A stretch of DNA of 64,000 nt from Pseudomonas sp. Root71 (lineage in GTDB: Bacteria; Pseudomonadota; Gammaproteobacteria; Pseudomonadales; Pseudomonadaceae). The stretch lies in the NCBI RefSeq assembly GCF_001429045.1, contig NZ_LMHY01000022.1:204724-268723 (forward strand). Direction: 5' to 3'. Position 1 is the first letter of the stretch; every line of letters starts with the position of its first letter. The position numbers and the translations under genes are program-made. Positions 17,997-26,952 of the stretch are shown here, piece after piece. Below the pieces are notes generated by a model. That model was given only the letters and a program-made list of their open reading frames with translations, did no database searches and was not told where the DNA came from.

Positions 17997-19190
17997 ATGA
18001 CAATGTCCAACGATCCAATTGTTATCGTCAGCGCCGTCCGCACCCCGATGGGCGGTTTCCAGGGCGAGCTGAAAAGCCTGACCGCGCCGCAACTCGGTGC
18101 GGCCGCCATCAAGGCCGCCGTCGAACGTGCCGGTGTTGCCAGTGATGCCGTCGACGAGGTGTTGTTCGGTTGCGTACTGCCGGCCGGCCTTGGCCAGGCC
18201 CCTGCGCGTCAGGCGGCGCTGGGTGCGGGGCTGGATAAATCGACTCGCTGCACCACCCTGAACAAGATGTGCGGTTCCGGCATGGAAGCGGCGATCCTGG
18301 CCCATGACATGCTGGTGGCGGGCAGTGCCGATGTGGTGGTCGCCGGTGGCATGGAAAGCATGTCCAACGCGCCTTACCTGCTGGACCGCGCCCGTGCCGG
18401 CTACCGCATGGGCCATGGCCGGGTGCAGGACTCGATGTTCCTCGACGGCCTCGAAGACGCCTACGACAAAGGCCGCCTGATGGGAACTTTCGCCGAAGAG
18501 TGCGCCGAAACCAACAGCTTCAGCCGTGAAGCCCAGGACGCCTTCGCCATTGCCTCGACCACCCGCGCGCAGCAGGCGATCAAGGACGGCAGCTTCAAGG
18601 ATGAAATCGTCCCGCTGACGGTGATGGTCGGCAAAGAGCAGGTGGTGATCAGCAATGACGAGCAGCCGCCAAAAGCCCGGCTGGACAAGATCGCTTCGTT
18701 GAAACCGGCGTTCCGCGAAGGCGGTACAGTGACGGCGGCCAACTCCAGTTCGATCTCCGACGGTGCGGCGGCATTGGTGCTGATGCGCCAGTCCCAGGCA
18801 CAGAAGCAAGGCCTGAAGCCGCTGGCGGTGATTCATGGCCACGCTGCGTTCGCCGACACCCCGGGCCTGTTCCCGGTGGCGCCAATCGGTGCAATCAAGA
18901 AATTGATGAAGAAAACCGGCTGGTCGCTCAATGACGTCGATCTGGTGGAAGTCAACGAAGCCTTCGCCGTGGTCGGCATGGCCGCGATGACTCATCTGGA
19001 GATCCCCCACGAGAAGCTCAATGTGCACGGCGGCGCTTGCGCCCTCGGTCACCCGATCGGGGCTTCCGGTGCGCGGATTCTGGTGACCCTGCTTTCGGCC
19101 CTGCGCCAGAAAGGCCTGAAACGCGGCGTTGCGGCGATTTGTATCGGCGGCGGTGAAGCGACGGCCATGGCCGTGGAATGCCTGTATTAA
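17997..19190 (+). CDS. Thiolase (acetyl-CoA / 2-methylacetoacetyl-CoA acyltransferase)
   Basis: 397-residue thiolase. It cleaves a 3-ketoacyl-CoA, in this operon probably 2-methylacetoacetyl-CoA to acetyl-CoA and propionyl-CoA. The acyl-accepting Cys92 is in LNKMCGSGMEA, the Asn-Glu-Ala-Phe motif in VNEAFAVVG, the His in GGACALGHPIGASGAR, and the second Cys in CIGGGEA. A near-perfect ribosome site AAGGAGG lies 7 bp before ATG 17997. A REP hairpin follows and separates it from the acyl-CoA dehydrogenase. Confidence 0.92.
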   Translation: MTMSNDPIVIVSAVRTPMGGFQGELKSLTAPQLGAAAIKAAVERAGVASDAVDEVLFGCVLPAGLGQAPARQAALGAGLDKSTRCTTLNKMCGSGMEAAILAHDMLVAGSADVVVAGGMESMSNAPYLLDRARAGYRMGHGRVQDSMFLDGLEDAYDKGRLMGTFAEECAETNSFSREAQDAFAIASTTRAQQAIKDGSFKDEIVPLTVMVGKEQVVISNDEQPPKARLDKIASLKPAFREGGTVTAANSSSISDGAAALVLMRQSQAQKQGLKPLAVIHGHAAFADTPGLFPVAPIGAIKKLMKKTGWSLNDVDLVEVNEAFAVVGMAAMTHLEIPHEKLNVHGGACALGHPIGASGARILVTLLSALRQKGLKRGVAAICIGGGEATAMAVECLY

Positions 19191-19193
19191 GAC

Positions 19194-19296
19194 CTGTAGG
19201 AGCTGCCGCAGGCTGCGATCTTTTGACCTTGATTTTTTAGCGATTTCAAGACTGCCAAAAATCAAAAGATCGCAGGCTTCGCCAGCTCCTACAGGG
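19194..19296. repeat. REP-type inverted repeat pair
   Basis: Two inverted copies of GTAGGAGCTGCCGCAGGCTG-type sequence (CTGTAGGAGCTGCCGCAGG at the left, GCCAGCTCCTACAGGG at the right) flank about 40 bp. The same element occurs at 21.25 and 57.0 kb. It lies inside the operon between thiolase and dehydrogenase genes, where the RNA hairpin may protect or attenuate the message. Confidence 0.85.
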
Positions 19297-19321
19297 GGCA
19301 ATTTATTTTTAAGGACTTGGC

Positions 19322-20449
19322 ATGATCCCCAATGACGACCAACAACAAATCCGCGACATGGCCCGGGATTTTGCCCAGGAACGGCTCAAACCGTTCGCCG
19401 CCGAGTGGGACCGTGAGCATCGCTTTCCCAAGGAAGCCATCGGCGAGATGGCCGGGCTGGGCTTCTTCGGCATGCTGGTGCCGGAGCAGTGGGGCGGATG
19501 CGATACCGGTTACCTGGCCTACGCCATGGCGCTGGAAGAAATCGCCGCCGGCGATGGTGCCTGTTCGACCATCATGAGCGTGCACAACTCCGTGGGCTGT
19601 GTGCCGATCCTCAACTACGGCACCGATGAGCAGAAAGAACGCTTCCTCAAACCGCTGGCCAGCGGTGCGATGCTCGGCGCTTTCGCCCTGACCGAACCCC
19701 AGGCCGGTTCCGACGCCAGCGGCCTGAAAACCCGTGCGCGCCTGGAAGGCGATCACTATGTGCTCAACGGCTGCAAGCAGTTCATCACCTCCGGGCAGAA
19801 TGCCGGGGTGGTGATCGTGTTTGCGGTGACCGATCCGAGCGCGGGCAAACGCGGCATCAGCGCTTTTATCGTGCCGACCGATTCGCCGGGCTACACCGTT
19901 GCGCGGGTCGAAGACAAGCTCGGCCAGCATGCGTCCGACACCTGCCAGATCCTCTTCGAAGACGTGAAGGTGCCGGTGGCCAACCGTTTGGGCGAGGAGG
20001 GCGAAGGCTACAGGATTGCCCTGGCCAACCTTGAAGGCGGTCGCGTCGGCATCGCTTCGCAATCGGTGGGCATGGCCCGTGCCGCCTTCGAAGCGGCGCG
20101 CGACTACGCCCGTGAGCGCCAGAGCTTCGGCAAGCCGATCATCGAGCACCAGGCCGTGGCCTTTCGCCTGGCGGACATGGCGACCCAGATCGCCGTGGCG
20201 CGGCAAATGGTTCACTACGCCGCCGCCCTGCGCGACAGCGGCAAACCGGCCCTGGTCGAAGCGTCGATGGCCAAACTGTTCGCCTCGGAAATGGCCGAGA
20301 AGGTATGCTCCTCGGCGCTGCAAACCCTGGGCGGTTACGGTTACCTCAACGATTTCCCGCTGGAGCGGATCTACCGCGACGTGCGGGTCTGCCAGATCTA
20401 CGAAGGCACCAGCGATATTCAGCGCATGGTCATTTCGCGCAATTTATAA
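19322..20449 (+). CDS. Acyl-CoA dehydrogenase (short/branched-chain)
   Basis: 375-residue FAD-linked acyl-CoA dehydrogenase that introduces the alpha-beta double bond and passes electrons to ETF. Family motifs are complete: [26 protein letters not shown], the C-terminal [19 protein letters not shown] and the catalytic Glu in [11 protein letters not shown]. The position in the operon, and similarity of order to PP_2216, point to 2-methylbutanoyl-CoA or short straight-chain substrates. ATG 19322 has AAGGA upstream. It is 38% or so alike by eye to the second dehydrogenase at 21.3 kb but clearly a separate paralogue; that figure is a visual impression only. Confidence 0.9.
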   Translation: MIPNDDQQQIRDMARDFAQERLKPFAAEWDREHRFPKEAIGEMAGLGFFGMLVPEQWGGCDTGYLAYAMALEEIAAGDGACSTIMSVHNSVGCVPILNYGTDEQKERFLKPLASGAMLGAFALTEPQAGSDASGLKTRARLEGDHYVLNGCKQFITSGQNAGVVIVFAVTDPSAGKRGISAFIVPTDSPGYTVARVEDKLGQHASDTCQILFEDVKVPVANRLGEEGEGYRIALANLEGGRVGIASQSVGMARAAFEAARDYARERQSFGKPIIEHQAVAFRLADMATQIAVARQMVHYAAALRDSGKPALVEASMAKLFASEMAEKVCSSALQTLGGYGYLNDFPLERIYRDVRVCQIYEGTSDIQRMVISRNL

Positions 20450-20463
20450 GAAGGAGAGAATCT

Positions 20464-21237
20464 GTGAACTACGAAACGATTTTGCTGGAAACCCACGGCC
20501 GCGTTGGCCTGATCACCCTCAACCGTCCACAGGCGCTGAACGCGTTGAACGCGCAGATCGTCAGCGAACTGAACCAGGCCCTCGATGGCTTCGAGGCGGA
20601 CTCGAACATCGGCTGCATCGTCCTGACCGGTTCAAAAAAAGCCTTCGCCGCCGGTGCCGACATCAAGGAAATGGCCGAGCTGACCTATCCGCAGATCTAC
20701 ATCGACGACCTGTTCAGCGACAGCGATCGCGTGGCCAACCGCCGCAAGCCGATCATCGCGGCGGTCAACGGTTTTGCTTTGGGCGGCGGCTGTGAGCTGG
20801 CATTGATGTGCGACTTCATTCTGGCCGGCGACAACGCCCGGTTCGGTCAGCCGGAAATCAACCTCGGTGTGTTGCCGGGCATGGGCGGCACCCAGCGCCT
20901 GACCCGTGCGGTGGGCAAGGCCAAGGCCATGGAAATGTGCCTGAGCGGTCGTCTGATCGATGCCGTGGAAGCGGAGCGTTGCGGGATTGTGGCGCGGATC
21001 GTGCCGAGTGATGAGCTGCTGGACGAAGCGCTGAAAGTCGCGGCGCTGATCGCCAAAAAGTCGTTGCCGATTGCGATGATGGTCAAGGAAAGTGTCAACC
21101 GTGCCTTTGAAGTGAGCCTGGCCGAAGGCGTGCGCTTTGAGCGCCGGGTGTTCCATGCGGCGTTTGCGACGCAGGATCAGAAGGAAGGGATGGCGGCGTT
21201 TATTGCCAAGCGTGAGGCTGAGTTCCAAGGCAAGTAA
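20464..21237 (+). CDS. Enoyl-CoA hydratase
   Basis: 257-residue crotonase-fold hydratase that adds water to an enoyl-CoA, in this operon probably tiglyl-CoA. The start is GTG at 20464 behind AAGGAGAG, giving [20 protein letters not shown]. The oxyanion-hole motifs are [13 protein letters not shown] and [13 protein letters not shown], and both catalytic glutamates are present (GGCELA and [11 protein letters not shown]). It is the last gene of the operon; a double REP palindrome follows before the convergent acyl-CoA dehydrogenase. Confidence 0.92.
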   Translation: MNYETILLETHGRVGLITLNRPQALNALNAQIVSELNQALDGFEADSNIGCIVLTGSKKAFAAGADIKEMAELTYPQIYIDDLFSDSDRVANRRKPIIAAVNGFALGGGCELALMCDFILAGDNARFGQPEINLGVLPGMGGTQRLTRAVGKAKAMEMCLSGRLIDAVEAERCGIVARIVPSDELLDEALKVAALIAKKSLPIAMMVKESVNRAFEVSLAEGVRFERRVFHAAFATQDQKEGMAAFIAKREAEFQGK

Positions 21238-21245
21238 TAGGGTTG

Positions 21246-21326
21246 CATCAAAAGATCGCAGCCTTCGGCAGCTCCTACAGGTGTATGCAAAACTCTGTAG
21301 GAGCTGCCGAAGGCTGCGATCTTTTG
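21246..21326. repeat. REP-type inverted repeat pair between convergent operons
   Basis: Inverted pair of the GTAGGAGCTGCCGAAGGCTG element (21246-21280 and 21295-21326) with a 14 bp spacer. It lies exactly between the stops of two convergent operons and probably acts as a shared terminator or RNA 3' stabiliser. Confidence 0.88.
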
Positions 21327-21329
21327 CTT

Positions 21330-22481
21330 TTACACCAGGTAGTTTTTCAGTTCGCGGGCAATCACCATCCGCTGAATCTCGCTCGACCCTTCGTAGATCT
21401 GCGTAATCCGCGCATCCCGGTAGTACTTCTCCACCGGATAGTCTTCCAGATAGCCATAGCCGCCATGAATCTGAATGGCGGACGAGCAGACCTTTTCCGC
21501 CATTTCCGAGGCAAACAGCTTGGCTTGTGATGCCTCCGACAGGCAGGGTTTGCCGGCCGTGCGCAGGCGTGCGGCGTGCAGGATCAGCAGTCGAGCGGCG
21601 TTCAACTGCATGTGCATGTCGGCCAGCAAATTGGCGATGCTCTGGTGCTCGTTGATCGTCTTGCCAAACTGCACACGATCACGGGAATAAGCCAGTGCCG
21701 CTTCGAACGCCGCGCGGGCGATGCCCAGCGCCTGGGCGGCGATGCCGATGCGGCCGCCTTCGAGGTTGGACAAGGCGATGGCCAGGCCCTTGCCGCGTTC
21801 GCCCAGCAGATTGGCTTCGGGGATGGTGCAGTTGTTCAGGGTCACCGCGCAGGTGTCGGACGCCCGGATGCCCATCTTGTGTTCAGTGCGATCAACGATA
21901 AAACCGGCAGTGTCAGTCGGTACCAGGAACGCCGAGATGCCACGTTTGCCCAGGTCCGGATCGGTCACGGCAAACACAATCGCCAGCTTGGCGCGTTTGC
22001 CGTTGCTGACGAACTGCTTGGCGCCGTTGATCACCCACTGGCCGTCGCGCAGTTCAGCGCGGGTGCGCAGGTTGTGCGCCTCGGAACCGGCCTGGGGTTC
22101 GGTCAGGCAAAAGCAGCCGATGACCTTCCCGCTGGCAAGGTCCGCCAGCCAGGTCTGTTTCTGTTCTTCGCTGCCGTAGTTCATCACCGGCCCGCAGCCC
22201 ACGGAGTTGTGGATGCTCATGAAGGCGCCGGTAGCACCGTCGCCGGCGGAAATCTCTTCCACCGCCAGTGCGTAGGCCACGTAGTCGACATAGGTGCCAC
22301 CCCATTCTTCGGGGACCACCATGCCCAGCAGGCCCAGTTCGCCCATCTTCGCCACCAGACCGTCATCGATCCAGCCGGCCTTTTCCCAGGCCTGGGCATG
22401 GGGTGCGATTTCGCCGCGGGCAAAATCCCGGGCCATGTCGCGGATCATGACTTGCTCTTCGCTCAATTCGATATCGTGCAT
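21330..22481 (-). CDS. Acyl-CoA dehydrogenase (isobutyryl-CoA type)
   Basis: 383-residue FAD acyl-CoA dehydrogenase starting [20 protein letters not shown]. Motifs: [46 protein letters not shown] and the catalytic Glu in [13 protein letters not shown]. Its partner gene, 3 bp downstream of the upstream gene's stop, is a 3-hydroxyisobutyryl-CoA hydrolase, which makes isobutyryl-CoA (valine breakdown) the probable substrate. It is the second gene of a two-gene unit on the reverse strand facing the isoleucine-type operon. Confidence 0.88.
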   Translation of the reverse strand: MHDIELSEEQVMIRDMARDFARGEIAPHAQAWEKAGWIDDGLVAKMGELGLLGMVVPEEWGGTYVDYVAYALAVEEISAGDGATGAFMSIHNSVGCGPVMNYGSEEQKQTWLADLASGKVIGCFCLTEPQAGSEAHNLRTRAELRDGQWVINGAKQFVSNGKRAKLAIVFAVTDPDLGKRGISAFLVPTDTAGFIVDRTEHKMGIRASDTCAVTLNNCTIPEANLLGERGKGLAIALSNLEGGRIGIAAQALGIARAAFEAALAYSRDRVQFGKTINEHQSIANLLADMHMQLNAARLLILHAARLRTAGKPCLSEASQAKLFASEMAEKVCSSAIQIHGGYGYLEDYPVEKYYRDARITQIYEGSSEIQRMVIARELKNYLV

Positions 22482-22484
22482 GGT

Positions 22485-23591
22485 TCAGCTCTCGCTCTGG
22501 TCAAACTCGCTGAAGAAGCTCGCCACGTGTTCGGCGTCCAGCGCCTGGAGGGTGGGCGGGTTCCAGTGCGGTGTCTTGTCTTTGTCGATCAGCAAGGCGC
22601 GCACGCCTTCGATCAGGTCGCCGCGCTCGAACCACTGGCGGTCCAGGTGCAGCTCCAGGGCAAAACATTGTTCCAGCGGCAGCTCGCGTCCGCGACGGAG
22701 CATTTCCAGGGTCACGGCCATGGCCAGCGGCGAGCGGGTTTCCAGCAGGTTGGCGGTGGTGACGGCCCACTCATGGCTGTCGGCGACCGTTACCTGACGC
22801 AGTTGCTCCACAATACTCGGCACGTCGGCTTGGGCGAAGAAGTGGTCGATGGCCGGGCGCAAAGCCGCCAATGGTGCATCGGGCAGTTGCTGCACGGCGT
22901 ATCTCGCCAGCAGGCCTTGCAGGTCCTTGAGCGGCGTGTCGTGCCATTCGAGCTGATCGAGTTTTTCGTCCAGCGTGCCCAGCTTGTCGCTTTCGAGGTA
23001 CCAGTCGGCCAGCCCGCAATACAGCGCATCGGCGGCGCGAATCTGTACGCCGCTGACGCCGAGGTAAATCCCCAGTTCACCGGGGATGCGTGGCAGGAAG
23101 TAACTGCCGCCGACGTCCGGGAAGTAGCCGATGCCGACTTCCGGCATGGCCAGGCGGCTTTTCTCGGTGACCACGCGCAGGTCTGCGCCTTGCACCAGGC
23201 CCATGCCGCCGCCGAGGACAAAACCGTCCATCAGGGCCAGCACCGGTTTGCGGTAGTGGTGGATCGCGAGGTCGAGGGCGTATTCCTCGACGAAGAAATC
23301 TTCGTGCAGGGTGTCGCCGCTTTTGAAACTGTCATGCAGCGAGCGAATGTCGCCGCCGGCGCAGAAGGCTTTTTCCCCGGCACCGCGCAAGACCACGGCA
23401 TGGACGTGCGGATCCTGGGCCCAGGCGTCGAGCTGGCGGTGCAGATTGCGCACCATGTCCAGGGTGAGGGCATTGAGGCCGGCGGGGCGGTTGAGGGTCA
23501 GGTGACCAATGTGGTTGCGAACCTCGGCCAGCACTTCGTTTTGCATGGCATCCATGGACTGGGTCCCGGGAGAAAAAACCTGAGCAGTCAT
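22485..23591 (-). CDS. 3-hydroxyisobutyryl-CoA hydrolase
   Basis: 368-residue crotonase-superfamily thioesterase that frees 3-hydroxyisobutyrate from CoA in valine catabolism. The length (about 360 against 260 for hydratases) and the motifs EKAFCAGGDIRSLHD, GFVLGGGMGLVQGAD, MPEVGIGYFPDVGGSYFL and the C-terminal EFDQ-type tail identify this branch. ATG 23591 lies behind AGGGAG; an adjacent GTG at 23594 is less likely. It is transcribed ahead of the acyl-CoA dehydrogenase. Confidence 0.92.
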   Translation of the reverse strand: MTAQVFSPGTQSMDAMQNEVLAEVRNHIGHLTLNRPAGLNALTLDMVRNLHRQLDAWAQDPHVHAVVLRGAGEKAFCAGGDIRSLHDSFKSGDTLHEDFFVEEYALDLAIHHYRKPVLALMDGFVLGGGMGLVQGADLRVVTEKSRLAMPEVGIGYFPDVGGSYFLPRIPGELGIYLGVSGVQIRAADALYCGLADWYLESDKLGTLDEKLDQLEWHDTPLKDLQGLLARYAVQQLPDAPLAALRPAIDHFFAQADVPSIVEQLRQVTVADSHEWAVTTANLLETRSPLAMAVTLEMLRRGRELPLEQCFALELHLDRQWFERGDLIEGVRALLIDKDKTPHWNPPTLQALDAEHVASFFSEFDQSES

Positions 23592-23755
23592 CACTAACTC
23601 CCTGCTTTTATTGTTCTTTATCGAGATGCTCGCGCGCGAGCGATGGCGGATCGTATCAGCGCAAATTTGCCTTGTACAACCCGGATAAGTGCAGGTTGTC
23701 TGTGCATTTTTGCATGTTTGTGTCCGGTATTGTTACAGCGTAGACCAAGGCGATT

Positions 23756-24649
23756 TCAGGCAAACGCTGCGAGCAGATCCTCTTCGAACGCCTTCTGCGC
23801 CTCGCCGGCCACCTGCGCGCGGTGCCGGGCCAGATGAAACGCGACATCGAAACTCATGTCGCTTCGGCGCACGGCCCTGAGCAAACCCTTGTCCTCCCAG
23901 CCACGGGCGAAGTGGCTGGGCAAGTAACCGACATGCTTGCCGGAAAGGATGAAGGCGAGGGTGCCTTCGACTTGTTCCGAGCGCGCCGAACACAACTTGC
24001 CCTGGAAGGGTTCGTCGCTGCGCAGGAAACGGTAGGGGTGATCGACCCGGTCGCAGGCCTGCAGATCCTGATCATTTGGGGCCGGGTTGGTGAACAGCGG
24101 ATGGCCGGGGGCGCAATACAGATGCTGGGTTTCAATGAACAACTGGCGGTAGTCAAACGCGCTTTGCACTTGCGAGAAATAGCCGATGGCCAGGTCCAGC
24201 CGCTGTTGCAGCAGCAAACGCTCCATTTCACCAGGCATGGCGCTGATCAGTTCGATGCGCACGGACTCGTCCCGCTCACGGAAGCGCCGGATCGCCTCGG
24301 CCACCCGTTGCAGCACCGATTGATCCAGGGCTTCGGACAGGCCCAAGCGCACTTCGCCGATCAAGCGCCCGGCCACGCCGTTGGATTGATGACGGAAGGT
24401 TTCGATGGACTGGAACAATCCACGGGTGGCGTTGAGCAGCTGTTCACCCTTGGGCGTGACCCTGAACCCGCCCTTGCCGCGACTGCATAGCCGATAGCCC
24501 AGGCGGGTTTCCAGTTTGGCCATTTGCTGGCTGATGCTCGACTGGCTCAACCCCAACTCGCCCTGGGCGGCGCTGAAGCCGCCGCACTCCACCACGCTGA
24601 CAAACAGACGCAACAATTGCAGATCCAGATCATGGAGTTGGCCGAGCAT
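23756..24649 (-). CDS. LysR-family regulator next to polyamine genes
   Basis: 297-residue LysR-type regulator. Its N-terminal winged helix is LHDLDLQLLRLFVSVVECGGF with recognition segment LSQSSISQQMAKLETRLG, followed by CSRGKGGFRVTPKG. The rest is an effector-binding domain (LLLQQRLDLAIGYFS). ATG at 24649 is used. It is divergent from the binding-protein and agmatinase genes and is the natural candidate to control them, perhaps with agmatine or a related guanidine as effector (inference). Confidence 0.9.
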   Translation of the reverse strand: MLGQLHDLDLQLLRLFVSVVECGGFSAAQGELGLSQSSISQQMAKLETRLGYRLCSRGKGGFRVTPKGEQLLNATRGLFQSIETFRHQSNGVAGRLIGEVRLGLSEALDQSVLQRVAEAIRRFRERDESVRIELISAMPGEMERLLLQQRLDLAIGYFSQVQSAFDYRQLFIETQHLYCAPGHPLFTNPAPNDQDLQACDRVDHPYRFLRSDEPFQGKLCSARSEQVEGTLAFILSGKHVGYLPSHFARGWEDKGLLRAVRRSDMSFDVAFHLARHRAQVAGEAQKAFEEDLLAAFA

Positions 24650-24750
24650 CAAACATTACTCCGTCATAAAGTCAGGTTAATTAACTTGATATTTTACCAA
24701 TGTATCCGACGACGCATCCTGCCACCACTTCCTCTGGTCAGGTGTTCGTC

Positions 24751-25842
24751 ATGGCTCCCATGCTCAAGCTGTGTTTACCCGCGCTGTTCCTTGCCATGGC
24801 CGCATCGGCCCAGGCCGAAGACAAGGTGGTCAATCTGTACAGTTGGGCCGATTACGTGGCCCCCGAAACCCTGCAACGGTTCGAGCAGGAGACGGGTATC
24901 CATGTGCGCTATGACACCTTCGACTCTTCGGAAGTACTGGAGACCAAGTTGCTCACCGGCGGCAGCGGTTATGACGTGGTGGTGCCGTCCTCCAGCGTAC
25001 TGGCCCGGGGGCTTGCGGCCGGGGCGTTGAAACCGATTCCCCACGAAGGACTCAAGGGTTACGCCAACCTCGATCCTGACTTGCTGGAAAAACTCGCCGC
25101 TGTCGATCCGGGCAACCGTTACGGCGTGCCTTACACCTGGGGCACCCTGGGTTTGGGCATGAACGTCGAGGCGCTCAGGCAGCGCGTGCCGGATGCGCCG
25201 CTCAACAGCCTGGACCTGCTGTTCAAACCCGAGTACGCGAGCAAGTTGAAAGACTGCGGCATCGCCATTCTCGACTCGCCCCAGGAGGTAATCGGACTGG
25301 CGTTGCATTACCTGGGTAAAGATCCCTACAGCACGGACAAGAACGATCTGTCAGCCGCCGAGGCGTTGCTGCATCAGTTGCAGCCGAATGTGCTGTACGT
25401 TGCCACCGGGCGGCAGATCAGCGACCTGGCCAATGGCAGCGTGTGCCTGGCGCTGACCTACAACGGCGACGCGAGCATGGCCGCCGACCAGGCACGCAAG
25501 GCCAACAAACCCTATGAAGTCGCCTACCGGATTCCCCGGGAAGGCACCCTCGTGTGGCAAGACAACCTGGCGATTCCCAAGGACGCGCCGCACCCCGAAG
25601 CCGCCCGCGCCTTTATCGAGTTCATGTTGCGCCCCGAGTCCGTCGCGGCACTGACCAACACCTTGTTCTTCGCCACCGCCAACCAGGCCGCCACGCCGCT
25701 GGTGGATGAAGCGGTGCGCACCGATCCGGACATCTACCCGCTGGCCGACGTGCGGGAGCGGCTGTACGCCGACCGCAGCATGAACCTCAAGGACATGCGC
25801 CAGCGCACCCGCCTGTGGACCACTTTCCGTAGCCGCCAATAA
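24751..25842 (+). CDS. Periplasmic polyamine-type solute-binding protein
   Basis: About 363-residue exported binding protein of the PotD/PotF group. The signal peptide is MAPMLKLCLPALFLAMAASAQA, then mature EDKVVNLYSWADYVAPE, which matches the NWSDYI-type start of putrescine binders. GSGYDVVVPSS, GVPYTWGTLGLGMN and a C-terminal NANKPA-equivalent ATANQAATPLV are further family blocks. An upstream in-frame ATG at 24700 would add 17 residues without benefit. No ABC permease or ATPase gene adjoins, so it either borrows a system elsewhere or acts as a sensor. It precedes agmatinase by 20 bp. Confidence 0.87.
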   Translation: MAPMLKLCLPALFLAMAASAQAEDKVVNLYSWADYVAPETLQRFEQETGIHVRYDTFDSSEVLETKLLTGGSGYDVVVPSSSVLARGLAAGALKPIPHEGLKGYANLDPDLLEKLAAVDPGNRYGVPYTWGTLGLGMNVEALRQRVPDAPLNSLDLLFKPEYASKLKDCGIAILDSPQEVIGLALHYLGKDPYSTDKNDLSAAEALLHQLQPNVLYVATGRQISDLANGSVCLALTYNGDASMAADQARKANKPYEVAYRIPREGTLVWQDNLAIPKDAPHPEAARAFIEFMLRPESVAALTNTLFFATANQAATPLVDEAVRTDPDIYPLADVRERLYADRSMNLKDMRQRTRLWTTFRSRQ

Positions 25843-25862
25843 GAAAAGAGAAGGAGCCTTCA

Positions 25863-26822
25863 ATGGACGTCCCGATGCAGAACGATCAAGCCCTTACCCG
25901 TGACAGCCTTTACGGCACGGCCGCCGAAAGTACCTACGCCGGTATCACCAGTTTCATGCGCCGGCGCTACAGTCGCGACCTGCGCGGCGTAGATGTGGCG
26001 GTCAGTGGCGTGCCGTTCGACACCGCGACCAGCAACCGCCCCGGCGCCCGCTTCGGACCACGGGGCATTCGTGCAGCCTCTGCCGGCATCGCCTGGGAAC
26101 GCCACTGGCCGTGGACGTTTGATCCGTTCGATCACCTGGCGGTCATCGACTACGGCGATTGCGATTTCGATTACGGCTCGCCGCAGTCGACGCCGGAAAT
26201 GATCGAGGCCCACGCCGAGCACATCCTCAATGCTGGCACGGCAATGCTGACCTTTGGCGGCGACCATTTCATCACCTATCCGCTGCTCAAGGCCCATGCC
26301 CGCAAGCACGGGGCGCTGTCGCTGATCCACTTCGACGCCCACAGTGACACCTGGCCGGACGAAGAGGGCAAGCGCATCGACCACGGCACCATGTTCTGGC
26401 ACGCAGCCAAAGAAGGACTGGTGGATCCGTCGCGCTCGGTGCAAATCGGCTTGCGCACCACCAACGACGATCACCAGGGTTTTCAAGTGCTCGACGCGCG
26501 GCAGGTGCATCGACGTGGCTGCGAAGCGATTGTCGAGGCGATTCGGGCGCGGGTCGGCGACAACCCGGTGTACCTGACCTTCGACATCGACTGCCTCGAT
26601 CCGGCGTTCGCTCCGGGCACCGGAACACCGGTGTGCGGCGGCTTGAGCACGGTTCAGGCGCTGGAGATTCTCGGTGGTCTGCGCGGGATCAACCTGGTGG
26701 GCATGGACGTGGTGGAAGTGGCCCCGGCCTATGACAGCGCGGAGATCACGTCATTGGCGGCGGCGACGCTGGCGATGGAGATGCTGTGTCTGTATGCGGC
26801 CAGACATAAGGTTGATAAGTAA
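25863..26822 (+). CDS. speB: Agmatinase
   Basis: 319-residue ureohydrolase that hydrolyses agmatine to putrescine and urea with two Mn(II) ions. Metal-ligand motifs are TFGGDHF, HFDAHSDTW and TFDIDCLDPAFAPGTGTP. Blocks such as GVPFDTATSNRPGARFGP, IAWERHWPW and VGMDVVEVAPAYD follow E. coli SpeB rather than the Pseudomonas guanidinobutyrase (GbuA) or guanidinopropionase (GpuA) as I recall them. Start ATG 25863 has AAGGAG upstream. It forms an operon with the polyamine-type binding protein, consistent with use of external agmatine. Confidence 0.9.
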   Translation: MDVPMQNDQALTRDSLYGTAAESTYAGITSFMRRRYSRDLRGVDVAVSGVPFDTATSNRPGARFGPRGIRAASAGIAWERHWPWTFDPFDHLAVIDYGDCDFDYGSPQSTPEMIEAHAEHILNAGTAMLTFGGDHFITYPLLKAHARKHGALSLIHFDAHSDTWPDEEGKRIDHGTMFWHAAKEGLVDPSRSVQIGLRTTNDDHQGFQVLDARQVHRRGCEAIVEAIRARVGDNPVYLTFDIDCLDPAFAPGTGTPVCGGLSTVQALEILGGLRGINLVGMDVVEVAPAYDSAEITSLAAATLAMEMLCLYAARHKVDK

Positions 26823-26834
26823 TACAAAACCCAA

Positions 26835-26939
26835 TGTGGGAGCGGGCTTGCTCGCGAAAGCGGTGTGTCATTCAACACCAATGTCGACTGATACGACGCT
26901 TTCGCGAGCAAGTCGGATCGCCGCACCGCCGCTCCCACA
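26835..26939. repeat. REP doublet (REPIN-like), GTGGGAGC family
   Basis: Left end TGTGGGAGCGGGCTTGCTCG and right end CGAGCAAGTCGG...CGCTCCCACA are inverted around about 45 bp. It sits between convergent agmatinase and aldo/keto reductase genes. The right half has an extra insertion (GATCGCCGCAC), so the pairing is imperfect. Confidence 0.82.
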
Positions 26940-26952
26940 ATTATGATTTGTG

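Noticed and set aside
15431..19301. Very long reverse-strand ORFs of 656 and 719 codons
   Set aside because: They run antisense to the acyl-CoA synthetase, SDR and thiolase genes. High GC at third positions produces such open frames; the translations are low-complexity His/Gln/Arg-rich.
21576..23597. 673-codon plus-strand ORF
   Set aside because: Antisense to the acyl-CoA dehydrogenase and 3-hydroxyisobutyryl-CoA hydrolase genes, which carry full catalytic motifs.
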